Source: CAZJAH01 sp964544155
GTDB lineage: Bacteria > Bacteroidota > Ignavibacteria > Kapaibacteriales > UBA2268
Direction of reading: 5' to 3'
Assembly: GCA_964544155.1 (NCBI GenBank)
Contig: CAZJAH010000001.1
Span: forward strand, 62,001-126,000
Length of the DNA: 64,000 nt
A program made the translations under genes and the position numbers. This document shows, in pieces, positions 17,566-25,099 of the stretch (positions are counted from its first letter, which is position 1; every line of letters begins with the position of its first letter). The notes below the pieces were generated by a model. It was not told the origin of the DNA, did not search any database, and was given only the letters and a program-made list of their open reading frames with translations.

Positions 17566-19050
17566 TCAGTCAGAGGGATAAGATTTTATCAGAGTCGCGC
17601 GCCCCTGTCTGTCAATTGCTTTCATTTTGAATCTGAATGGTTTATCCGTATCCTTTGGCACAGCCTGAAAAACCTGCATCCAAACGAGGCTTTCTCTGTC
17701 TTCACGTCCATCGCCTGGCTTTTCAATAAATCTGGCATTACCATCGACTAATTCGATCTTTGTTATATAATTTGCTTTGTTCCCGTATAGTCCGAATGCT
17801 CTTGTACGAATATACGCCGAGCTGTTCCCGACAGGCTGTATGTCGATAACCTCGGGCTGAGGGTAATTATTAACCTGTATAGTATATTTTTGGCCGATCA
17901 GATTATTATCAGCGTAAAGTTCGAGATAAAGCACTTTACCCGTATCATTTATTGAAGGAGTGAAATTAAAAGATCCGCCGGTTGAATTTTGAGCGCGTAC
18001 GTCTCCGGATTGCTTTTCAACTAATTGAGCTTTTATTCCGCGGTTTGCAAGCTTTGGCAGATTTGGTCTAATTTCATAAGTTTTACCCGGATACATAATT
18101 CTTGCAAATTCAGGGGATTTAAGCGGTTGCGGGGTAACCCTGAATTCAACACTTTTTTCCATTCCGTCGGCTTTTCTTATAAGAGTAAGAGTAACTCTTG
18201 ATTCACCGAACCCTGGTGATTCGCCCCTAAGGACTATCTGATTTGTGGAAAAATTCTCAATGGAAGCTGTACCGCCGTTATTTTCAGGATTATTCTTAAT
18301 ACTTACTACAGGCTTTCTGAGAAGGTCTTTTTCAGGATTTAATCCAAATATCAATACCGGATTCGTCCATTTTTGATATGCTATGGTTCTAACAGGATTC
18401 TCTACAGGATCGAGTAACACTTCTCCGGGTTCGTCGCGCATAATGAACATCCTCGGCACATCCGGTTCAGTTTGTTCGTTTGTATCCCTGATTGCCAGGT
18501 ATTGATCATCCTGTCCAGGAGTTTCCTGCTGATCAAGGAAAATAATGTTAAGGCTGAACTTTGTAGATGCTTCAACAGGTATGGTCCTTCCATCTTTACT
18601 GGTGTATTCACCATCTGCATTTACATGTACTATAAATGATTTATTCTTCAGCTCATAAACCGGTGGATACCAAAAGAAACTGACAGTATTGAGTTTAGGC
18701 TTTTCTTCTATGCGGAAATGATTGGTATTTGTCCGGCTTTCTGAAGCTAAAACCAGTTTTTGCTTAAGAGCCTGGTCTTCTATTATGAACTCATAATTAA
18801 GATTAGATACTCCGCCCCTGTGAAATATATTATTTATGGAATCTACCGTAAGAATCTTAGGCCCGAGGCTGTCAATTTCAAGAAAGCAGTTAAGTGTTGT
18901 TTTCTCCGGATAAATAAGAAATTCAGGCTTATCTTCATCAGCGGAAATATCAGTCTTGTCCTTTTCGCCGGGTAAAATGAAAATGAGCGCCGCTAGATAA
19001 AGCACGAAATAAATTTCGACAGTGCGTCTTCTTTTAGTCTTTTGTTTCAT
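17566..19050 (-). CDS. GldM-like periplasmic motor protein
   Basis: A 494-residue protein with a single N-terminal membrane helix (residues ~10-28, starting after K-R-R-R-T and containing E12) and a long periplasmic part rich in beta strands. This is the architecture and length of GldM/PorM (about 510 residues), the periplasmic shaft of the T9SS and gliding motor. Direct sequence similarity is weak to my eye, so the assignment leans on the adjoining GldL-like gene, with which it overlaps by 17 bp, and on T9SS substrates elsewhere in the window. No GldK or GldN follows; the next gene is the tolC-like one. An unrelated Ig-like envelope protein is the alternative. Confidence 0.6.
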   Translation of the reverse strand: MKQKTKRRRTVEIYFVLYLAALIFILPGEKDKTDISADEDKPEFLIYPEKTTLNCFLEIDSLGPKILTVDSINNIFHRGGVSNLNYEFIIEDQALKQKLVLASESRTNTNHFRIEEKPKLNTVSFFWYPPVYELKNKSFIVHVNADGEYTSKDGRTIPVEASTKFSLNIIFLDQQETPGQDDQYLAIRDTNEQTEPDVPRMFIMRDEPGEVLLDPVENPVRTIAYQKWTNPVLIFGLNPEKDLLRKPVVSIKNNPENNGGTASIENFSTNQIVLRGESPGFGESRVTLTLIRKADGMEKSVEFRVTPQPLKSPEFARIMYPGKTYEIRPNLPKLANRGIKAQLVEKQSGDVRAQNSTGGSFNFTPSINDTGKVLYLELYADNNLIGQKYTIQVNNYPQPEVIDIQPVGNSSAYIRTRAFGLYGNKANYITKIELVDGNARFIEKPGDGREDRESLVWMQVFQAVPKDTDKPFRFKMKAIDRQGRATLIKSYPSD

Positions 19051-19831
19051 TACCGGATAATCTTGCAGTAATTAATTTTTCTATTTCTTTTCTTACAGAA
19101 GCGTTGATATTATCATTTCTTAAAGATAGTGCGGATCTGTTCAGTTCATCTACAGTGCTTTTAAAAGCCAAAAGCGCGTTATTTGTATCTTTAATATTAT
19201 CAATCATTTCCGGATTTGGCTTAAGAGCATCGGACTGATTTTGATTCATTATTTTCAGTTCTTTCATGATTTGCTGCTGTCCGGAAATCATGAGCGAAAT
19301 ATTTTCATTGAATTTTTCAAGCTGAACAACGGCCAGGGCAAAATCCTTACCAATTTCTCCTATTTCCGTAAGCAGTTCTTCTGAAATATCTTCTTCATCT
19401 TCTTCATCGAAATAAATTTCCTCATCGGGTGAAAATAACATAACCACAAACATAAAGAGCAGCATAAGGGCTTCGAATATAATGCCTACTATCACGATAT
19501 TATCGCTAATTTCGTCGCTAAAGCGCCTTATACCTATAAGTACAAGTAAAATTGCAGCGCCAAAATACACAAATGAATTGATGGCCGAAAAATAATGCCT
19601 GTTGACGACCTCTTCCATCCAGAGCGATGAACCGCGGATAAATCCCAGAGGATGATTTACCCTTATGTTTTCCTTAATATATTTATTTAATTCTCTTTCG
19701 AATGTACAGATTCGCCAGAGTAATATCAAGACAGAGATCCCTGAGCGCTGCTTTTCGTACCTAAGCTCACTGAAAATTTTCTGTAGTAATTTTCTTCCCT
19801 TTCCGGAAGAAAGCGTTACAATGCTTTCCAT
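19034..19831 (-). CDS. GldL-like inner membrane motor protein
   Basis: A 265-residue inner membrane protein. After ~75 cytoplasmic residues come two helices: TM1 (about 85-102) starting F-V-Y-F-G-A-A-I and TM2 (about 111-133) containing a buried glutamate E120 in G-I-I-F-E-A-L-M-L-L-F. A very acidic stretch (S-P-D-E-E then E-E-D-E-E-D) and a C-terminal helical domain follow. GldL/PorL has two N-terminal helices with an essential glutamate in TM2, an F-V-Y-G start and an acidic linker, which this matches closely; it converts proton flow into motion for T9SS. The extra N-terminal ~75 residues are unusual for GldL. Overlap with the GldM-like gene supports the pair. Confidence 0.72.
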   Translation of the reverse strand: MESIVTLSSGKGRKLLQKIFSELRYEKQRSGISVLILLWRICTFERELNKYIKENIRVNHPLGFIRGSSLWMEEVVNRHYFSAINSFVYFGAAILLVLIGIRRFSDEISDNIVIVGIIFEALMLLFMFVVMLFSPDEEIYFDEEDEEDISEELLTEIGEIGKDFALAVVQLEKFNENISLMISGQQQIMKELKIMNQNQSDALKPNPEMIDNIKDTNNALLAFKSTVDELNRSALSLRNDNINASVRKEIEKLITARLSGNETKD

Positions 19832-19847
19832 TATTTTTAACCGCTAA

Positions 19848-19885
19848 TTCGTATTAAGTATAATTGTTCGTATTAAGTATAATTG
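19848..19885. repeat. 19-bp tandem duplication upstream of the gldL-like gene
   Basis: TTCGTATTAAGTATAATTG occurs twice head to tail, filling half of the 77-bp gap between the permease gene and the gldL-like start. It may carry promoter elements for the gldL-like gene, but could be a simple replication slippage duplication. Confidence 0.75.
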
Positions 19886-19908
19886 ATTAAATCATTTATG
19901 AGTATTTG

Positions 19909-20988
19909 CTAAGTTCTTGTCTTAAATAAATTAACTAATCCAGCTATTAAAAACAAAATATTAGCCATCCACCCCGAAATAACCGGGTGGATATTCGAGG
20001 CATATCCTATGGTCTGGCCGATTTCGGCAAATATCATGTACGAGAAGGATATTACCATCGCAGCGCCTATTTGTACGGCTATGCCTCCTTTCTTTTTTAC
20101 AGAAGCAAAAGGTACGCCAAAAAGTATAACAATAATATTAGCAACCGGGAACGCGAGCTGCCCGTGATAATCGATCAACTGCCGCCTCACATCTTTGCCG
20201 CCTTGCTTAAGCAATTCAATATAATCGCGGTATTCGTCAAATGTCATTTCGTCCGGTGATTTTTGTAATTTTATGAGCTGGTTATGTGAAAGATCAATAT
20301 TTGCCACTGCAGAATCAAAAGTTATTGCTTTTACTTCTGTTCCCGTGTAATCGCGCTTTACCCCTTGATACATGATCCATCGCGAATCTGTAGAATCCCA
20401 TTTGATCCTTTCGGATTCGGTACGTGATACCAGCCTGGGTTTCAATTCCGAACTGTATTCCTCTACTACCGCGTTGATACCTGTAAGTATCGACCAGTCA
20501 TAATGCTGCATGATGACATTTCTTCCGGGCGCGTCTCTGAAGTATAGATTATATATCGGGCCTCCGGTTTCGCTTTTGTTTAAATATTCCCTTTCAATTA
20601 GAAGTTTCTCACTATTGGCTTTGGGAACAATCCACCCGTTAAAATAAAGCTGAAGGCCGCTGAAAAAAATACTGAATATTAGAAGAGGCAGCATGAATAT
20701 ATACAGGCTCATTCCGCCTGATTTCATAGCGGTTATTTCATTATTTGTTGATAACCTGCCGACAGTAAATAATGTGGCAAGCAGTACTGCAACAGGTGCT
20801 AACAGTTTGAGGATTTCAGGTATATAGTATAAGTAATACCTGGTTATTATACCCGCTCCGGCGTTTTGATCCAGAAATTCATCCATGGTCTCCATAAGAT
20901 TGACTACGATGAAGATCACGCACAAAGCAATAAGCGCGAATAATAGCGTTAAAATAAACTGCCGGAATACATATCGGGCTATCAACAT
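19909..20988 (-). CDS. LptF/LptG-type LPS export permease
   Basis: A 359-residue permease of the YjgP/YjgQ family, which with LptB extracts lipopolysaccharide from the inner membrane. Three N-terminal helices (including V-A-V-L-L-A-T-L-F-T-V-G-R-L-S-T-N-N-E-I), a periplasmic beta-jellyroll region (about residues 125-265) and three C-terminal helices are visible. The conserved N-E-I-T-A-M-K-S-G-G-M-S segment is diagnostic. LptF and LptG cannot be told apart here; in Bacteroidota both are often unlinked to lptB. The gene is followed 77 bp later by the gldL-like gene on the same strand. Confidence 0.9.
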   Translation of the reverse strand: MLIARYVFRQFILTLLFALIALCVIFIVVNLMETMDEFLDQNAGAGIITRYYLYYIPEILKLLAPVAVLLATLFTVGRLSTNNEITAMKSGGMSLYIFMLPLLIFSIFFSGLQLYFNGWIVPKANSEKLLIEREYLNKSETGGPIYNLYFRDAPGRNVIMQHYDWSILTGINAVVEEYSSELKPRLVSRTESERIKWDSTDSRWIMYQGVKRDYTGTEVKAITFDSAVANIDLSHNQLIKLQKSPDEMTFDEYRDYIELLKQGGKDVRRQLIDYHGQLAFPVANIIVILFGVPFASVKKKGGIAVQIGAAMVISFSYMIFAEIGQTIGYASNIHPVISGWMANILFLIAGLVNLFKTRT

Positions 20989-21130
20989 TTTTTAATTAAA
21001 TTTTTCAATAAACAAAAAACGCAATATAAATAAAATGCGTATTATGATGACGTTTTATGGCATTATTGGTTAATATTTCGAGTGATTTTCTCGCGCATTT
21101 ACTGTATAACCCTGGTATGCAGCACAAAAA

Positions 21131-21156
21131 AAAGGAGGCAAATTAATGCCTCCTTT
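21131..21156 (-). terminator. Intrinsic terminator after the csbD-type gene
   Basis: On the minus strand AAAGGAGGCA pairs perfectly with TGCCTCCTTT across a 6-base loop and is followed by a further T run. It lies 25 bp past the stop of the CsbD-type gene. Confidence 0.85.
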
Positions 21157-21181
21157 GTGCAATCTAAACAGATTAATAGGT

Positions 21182-21370
21182 TTAGCCCCAGCTTTTTATT
21201 TTCTTAACAATTGTGTCCCTTGTTTGTCCGGTTTTCTTTTGTATCCTGCCTATTAATTCCTCATCGCGTCCTTCTTCCCTTTTAAGATCATCGTCTGTAA
21301 GCTCACCCCATTCCTGTTTAAGTTTGCCTTTTATTTCGTTCCAGTTACCTTTAATTTCAAGCTTATCCAT
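21182..21370 (-). CDS. CsbD-family stress protein
   Basis: A 62-residue hydrophilic protein. The core I-K-G-N-W-N-E-I-K-G-K-L-K-Q-E-W-G-E-L-T-D-D-D-L is the CsbD signature, and the tail G-R-I-Q-K-K-T-G-Q-T-R-D also fits. CsbD proteins are small, abundant general-stress proteins of unclear mechanism. I start at M-D-K-L-E rather than ten codons earlier because GGAGA lies 6 bp before that ATG. It is followed by a strong terminator and preceded by a folded intergenic element; a DUF1328 gene lies upstream, a common partner among stress genes. Confidence 0.92.
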   Translation of the reverse strand: MDKLEIKGNWNEIKGKLKQEWGELTDDDLKREEGRDEELIGRIQKKTGQTRDTIVKKIKSWG

Positions 21371-21426
21371 AGCTGTTCTCCATTTTTGTGAATTCAACAA
21401 TTTTAATTAAGTGTAATTTATTCTAT

Positions 21427-21505
21427 CCTTGTCCCGAGCCGTCCTGTTTGTGAATAACCGGGGTAGCCTTAATGCTAGCGGTTATCTACCCGGCTCGTTT
21501 CAAGG
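21427..21505 (-). ncRNA. Candidate structured RNA or palindromic element between small stress genes
   Basis: A nested set of inverted repeats folds this stretch into one long stem: CCTTG with CAAGG, then CGAGCCG with CGGCTCG (7 bp, perfect), then ATAACCG with CGGTTAT (7 bp) and an inner TAGC/GCTA. A competing pairing GGGTAG/CTACCC overlaps the third stem, so two alternative folds are possible. It lies in the 221-bp gap between the DUF1328 and csbD-type genes, both on the minus strand. It could be a 5' leader structure, a small RNA or a dispersed palindromic repeat; the type given is tentative. Confidence 0.4.
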
Positions 21506-21591
21506 CGGCATTTTTATTGTCATGTATTTCTATTATCATGTATTTCCATTGGCTGTAATCTGTATTATCGTGAAAGCTGATAAACATCGAA

Positions 21592-21765
21592 CTAAACCTT
21601 GCTTCGTCCTCTTACCAAATGCGCTACGAAGCTGATTATAAGGAATACCAAAAAAATCCAGAAAAGTATTTGAGCAATTCCTGCAAATGCTGAAGCTATC
21701 CCTCCAAAACCAAATAACGCGGCTACAAGTGCGAGAACCAGTAATATTACTACCCATCCTAACAT
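21592..21765 (-). CDS. DUF1328 small membrane protein (YtjA-like)
   Basis: A 57-residue, almost entirely hydrophobic protein with two membrane helices: M-L-G-W-V-V-I-L-L-V-L-A-L-V-A-A-L-F-G-F-G-G-I-A and I-L-F-W-I-F-L-V-F-L-I-I-S-F-V. This matches the DUF1328/YtjA family, whose members start with M-L-x-W and are often stress induced. The start is the second ATG of the frame, because TGGAG lies 6 bp before it and the first ATG overlaps that Shine-Dalgarno. Confidence 0.88.
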   Translation of the reverse strand: MLGWVVILLVLALVAALFGFGGIASAFAGIAQILFWIFLVFLIISFVAHLVRGRSKV

Positions 21766-21847
21766 AATGTACTCCATATATCGATGAAAAAAATTAACTA
21801 ATATTAATATTTCTACTGAAGAGTACGATAGAAATAATTAATTATTT

Positions 21848-22906
21848 TTAATGTCCGAGAGGTTTTATTTTTTCACCCAGTACATTTTGAACATATAGAA
21901 CCTGTATTACCACGATGGCCGCGACCAGTAAAGGCGTTGCCAAGGCCAGGCCGTATCCTCCCCCTACAAGGCCAAGTAGTATCTGGGCGGAAAAAAGTAG
22001 GGCAGGCGGCAGGGATACCGCTCTTTCCTGCACCATTGGTGTAATGACATAACTTTCCAGGGTTTGTACGGCAAAGTACACAATTATTACATATAGTATT
22101 TTATCCGGGCCTTGAATAAACGCTACCGGTAAAGCGGAAAGCAATGAAAGGATAGGCCCAATGTTAGGAATAAAGGATAGAACGGCTGCTATAATAGCAA
22201 GGAGTAGCGCCAACGGCAGACCGATTATGAGATAACCGATCAAAGTAAGGATACCGACCACTATCATTGATATTATCCTTCCAAGTAGCCACATTTTTAG
22301 CGATGTATAAAGTGATTTCATCAAATCTGAAACTGAATTCCGGTGCCTGCGCGGAAAAAGAATGATGAAATTATCAATATAAACCCTTGGATTTATCGAA
22401 AGAAAAATCGCTATCAGAACAATGATAACAATATGCATGGCAAAATTCATTGCTGAAGCCAGAAATCCCGTGATATTTCCCAGTTGCTTGCTGCCAAAGT
22501 CCATAAGCCGGTCAATCCCGGGAAAATTATCTATCACTTCACGGCCCCATTTCTTCCCCTGCAAATAGTCCTTTATATCAGAAATTGATTTCTGAATAAC
22601 CTCAGACAGCTTATCCACCTGAGCAACTATGGAATCACCGGTAAGCCAAAGTATCCCTGAAGGTATTAATGCTAAAAGAACAATAACTACTGTCAGGGCA
22701 GCTCCTCTGTTAAGAAAAGTTTTTTTCACCAGGAAATCCGAAGTGCCGTTAATCAAAACCCCAAGCAGTATCCCTGTGAATATGATAAGTAAGATCTGAA
22801 CTATGGGATTAATGATATAAATAAGCCCGGCGGCCATTAGCAGCAGCGCGACTATTTTTAGAAGCCTGTCAAGCCTGTCTTTGTCAAGTGTTCTTTGCTT
22901 TGCCAT
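21848..22906 (-). CDS. AI-2E family transporter (permease PerM-like)
   Basis: A 352-residue membrane protein of the AI-2E transporter family: an N-terminal pair of helices, an amphipathic middle part (P-G-I-D-R-L-M-D-F), then five C-terminal helices with the family block F-I-P-N-I-G-P-I-L-S and the later P-M-V-Q-E-R-A-V-S-L-P-P-A. Members have been linked to autoinducer-2 export, sodium-proton exchange or osmotic stress, so the substrate is open. It lies 70 bp upstream of the DUF1328 gene and diverges from osmC; both share the intergenic region with a 16-bp palindrome. Confidence 0.9.
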   Translation of the reverse strand: MAKQRTLDKDRLDRLLKIVALLLMAAGLIYIINPIVQILLIIFTGILLGVLINGTSDFLVKKTFLNRGAALTVVIVLLALIPSGILWLTGDSIVAQVDKLSEVIQKSISDIKDYLQGKKWGREVIDNFPGIDRLMDFGSKQLGNITGFLASAMNFAMHIVIIVLIAIFLSINPRVYIDNFIILFPRRHRNSVSDLMKSLYTSLKMWLLGRIISMIVVGILTLIGYLIIGLPLALLLAIIAAVLSFIPNIGPILSLLSALPVAFIQGPDKILYVIIVYFAVQTLESYVITPMVQERAVSLPPALLFSAQILLGLVGGGYGLALATPLLVAAIVVIQVLYVQNVLGEKIKPLGH

Positions 22907-23006
22907 AATTGTTAATTGCTTGTCATTTATGTCAATAGACTAATTTAAGCAATAATTATTAATTATTCATTAAGCAGCCAGATTTTTCTGCCGTCTTTAA
23001 TTACAA

Positions 23007-23022
23007 TTTCTTAATTAAGAAA
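23007..23022. promoter_or_regulatory. 16-bp perfect palindrome in the AI-2E / osmC divergent region
   Basis: TTTCTTAATTAAGAAA is a perfect inverted repeat 59 bp before the osmC ATG and 100 bp before the divergent permease start. Position and symmetry suit a dimeric regulator controlling one or both genes. It is AT-rich, so chance occurrence is possible. Confidence 0.45.
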
Positions 23023-23081
23023 CGTCTCACATAGTGATAATTACATTATATTAATTATTCAAAAATAGAAAGGAATAATCT

Positions 23082-23510
23082 ATGCCAGTAAGTAAATCAC
23101 AAGCTGTTTGGGAAGGTAACCTTCCTGAAGGAAAAGGTAAAATGACGGTAGGTAATAATGCCTATACCGGAAACTATTCATTCAAATCGAGATTCGAAGA
23201 AGGCGAAGGGACTAATCCCGAAGAGCTCATCGGAGCCGCCCATGCAGGATGCTATTCCATGGCGCTTTCTCACCTGATCGCCGAAAACGGATTTACTCCC
23301 ATCAAAGTGGATACATCAGCAAATGTAAAGCTGGAGAAAAAGGGTGACGGCTTTGAGATCACTCAGATCGAATTGCACACAAAAGTAAAAGCCGGGGGCC
23401 TGAGCGAAGATAAATTCATGGAATTTGCCAACGGCGCGAAGGAAGGATGTTCCGTATCCAAGGCTCTCAAGGCTGTTGATATCAAATTAAACGCGAAATT
23501 AGAAAAATAA
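23082..23510 (+). CDS. OsmC-family peroxiredoxin
   Basis: A 142-residue OsmC/Ohr superfamily peroxidase that reduces organic hydroperoxides. The two redox cysteines are present: C57 in A-H-A-G-C-Y-S-M-A-L and C123 in A-K-E-G-C-S-V-S-K-A-L, with the OsmC-type N-terminus A-V-W-E-G-N-L-P-E-G-K-G. A purine-rich AGAAAGGAA precedes the ATG. It opens a four-gene operon (15-bp gap to the next gene) with other redox enzymes. Confidence 0.95.
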   Translation: MPVSKSQAVWEGNLPEGKGKMTVGNNAYTGNYSFKSRFEEGEGTNPEELIGAAHAGCYSMALSHLIAENGFTPIKVDTSANVKLEKKGDGFEITQIELHTKVKAGGLSEDKFMEFANGAKEGCSVSKALKAVDIKLNAKLEK

Positions 23511-23525
23511 TATAGAGGAATTTAT

Positions 23526-24044
23526 ATGGGACTCGAAGGTAAGAAAATAGCAATTTTCGTAGCTGATATGTACGAGGATATCGAATTCTGGTATCCATAC
23601 TACAGAATGAAAGAAGAGGGCGCTGATGTGGTCGTTATCGGACCTAAAAACGGTACCTATACAGGCAAGAAATGCCTGAAGGTAACCGCCGACAGCTCAA
23701 TTAAAGAAGTAACTCCGGCTGATTTCGACGGACTGATAATACCCGGCGGGTACGCCCCTGACCATATCAGGCGCAAATTTGAGATGATAGACTTTGTAAG
23801 AAAAATGAATGAGGAAGAAAAACCCATCGCGGCTATTTGCCATGCCGCCTGGGTACTGGCTTCAGCAGGTTTGCTCAAGAACCGTAATGTGACCAGTTTC
23901 TTTTCGATAAAGGACGACTTAGTTAATGCCGGTGCCTACTGGACAGACCAGGAAGTCGTAGAAGACGGGAATCTGATCACTTCCAGAAATCCTGATGATC
24001 TTCCTGTTTTCTGTAAAACTATTATTAAAGTACTAAGCGTATGA
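23526..24044 (+). CDS. PfpI/DJ-1 family protein (YhbO-like)
   Basis: A 172-residue DJ-1/PfpI superfamily protein. The nucleophile elbow A-A-I-C-H-A-A-W places the reactive cysteine at C105 followed by H106, and G-L-I-I-P-G-G-Y-A-P-D-H plus the C-terminal T-S-R-N-P-D-D-L-P are standard for the YhbO/PfpI group. Family members are implicated in protection against glyoxal, other carbonyls and oxidative stress; a protease or deglycase label is debated. GAGGAA lies before the ATG. Its place between osmC and an aldo/keto reductase supports an electrophile-defence role. Confidence 0.93.
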   Translation: MGLEGKKIAIFVADMYEDIEFWYPYYRMKEEGADVVVIGPKNGTYTGKKCLKVTADSSIKEVTPADFDGLIIPGGYAPDHIRRKFEMIDFVRKMNEEEKPIAAICHAAWVLASAGLLKNRNVTSFFSIKDDLVNAGAYWTDQEVVEDGNLITSRNPDDLPVFCKTIIKVLSV

Positions 24045-24076
24045 TTAATGAATAAATTTATGACGGTTGAAATTTT

Positions 24077-25066
24077 ATGGAATATACTGACATCAAAGGA
24101 GTTAAAGAGAAACAGGCCAGGATTGGATTAGGGACATGGGCCATCGGAGGATGGATGTGGGGCGGAACCGACGAAAAGGAATCTATCAAAACCATACATA
24201 CAGCCCTTGATAAAGGAATAAACATGATTGACACGGCACCTGCTTACGGATTCGGCAAGTCTGAGGAAATTACCGGAAAAGCGATAAAGGAATACGGCGG
24301 AAGAGAAAAGATCGTTCTTGCCACAAAGACAGCCCTGGAATGGGATGACAATGAAAATGTGAAAAGAAACGCCACAAAAGAAAGAATTTTCAAAGAAATT
24401 GAGGATTCGCTCAGGAGGCTTCAAACAGATTACATTGACATTTACCAGGTGCATTGGCCCGATCCGCTTGTAGATGTAGAAGAGACCGCCGAAGCAATGA
24501 CAGCACTAATTGATGATGGCAAAATACTTGCTGCGGGTGTCAGCAATTTCAGCCCTAAGCAAATGGAGAAATTCAAATCCGTATGCCCTTTAAGCACAAA
24601 TCAGCCGCCCTATAACCTATTCGAACGCGAAATCGAGGATGATGTACTCCCCTGGTGCCGGGATAATGACATTAAGCTCATTACTTACGGAGCATTGTGC
24701 AGAGGTATGCTTAGCGGCAAAATGTCAACGGATAGAGAATTCAAGGGCGACGATCTCAGGCAGGCTGACCCCAAATTCCAGCAGCCGAGGTTTGACCAAT
24801 ACCTTAAAGCCACGGAGCTGCTCAAGCAATTCGCCAAAGAAAAATACGGTAAAGACCTCATACACCTTGCGGTAAGGTGGCTGCTCGATCATGGCGCTGA
24901 TATTTCGCTATGGGGCGCGAGAAAGCCCTCGCAGCTTGATAATCTGGAAGGAGTCTGGGGGTGGAATCTCAGCGATAAGGATATGGAAGAAATTGACGGC
25001 ATCATCACCCGGAATGTTAAAGACCCGGTAGGCCCTGAATTTATGGCTCCTCCATCAAGAAAATAA
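24077..25066 (+). CDS. Aldo/keto reductase
   Basis: A 329-residue NAD(P)H-dependent aldo/keto reductase (TIM barrel). Visible blocks are G-L-G-T-W-A-I-G-G-W near the start, N-M-I-D-T-A-P-A-Y-G-F-G-K-S-E with the catalytic Asp and Tyr, the Lys in V-L-A-T-K-T and the His in Q-V-H-W-P-D-P. The C-terminal I-S-L-W-G-A-R-K-P-S-Q-L-D-N segment binds the cofactor phosphate region. It could reduce toxic aldehydes formed under oxidative stress, matching its neighbours; the real substrate is not visible. Confidence 0.93.
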   Translation: MEYTDIKGVKEKQARIGLGTWAIGGWMWGGTDEKESIKTIHTALDKGINMIDTAPAYGFGKSEEITGKAIKEYGGREKIVLATKTALEWDDNENVKRNATKERIFKEIEDSLRRLQTDYIDIYQVHWPDPLVDVEETAEAMTALIDDGKILAAGVSNFSPKQMEKFKSVCPLSTNQPPYNLFEREIEDDVLPWCRDNDIKLITYGALCRGMLSGKMSTDREFKGDDLRQADPKFQQPRFDQYLKATELLKQFAKEKYGKDLIHLAVRWLLDHGADISLWGARKPSQLDNLEGVWGWNLSDKDMEEIDGIITRNVKDPVGPEFMAPPSRK

Positions 25067-25099
25067 TAAGATTGTAAAATAAATAAGCGGATATAGCTA

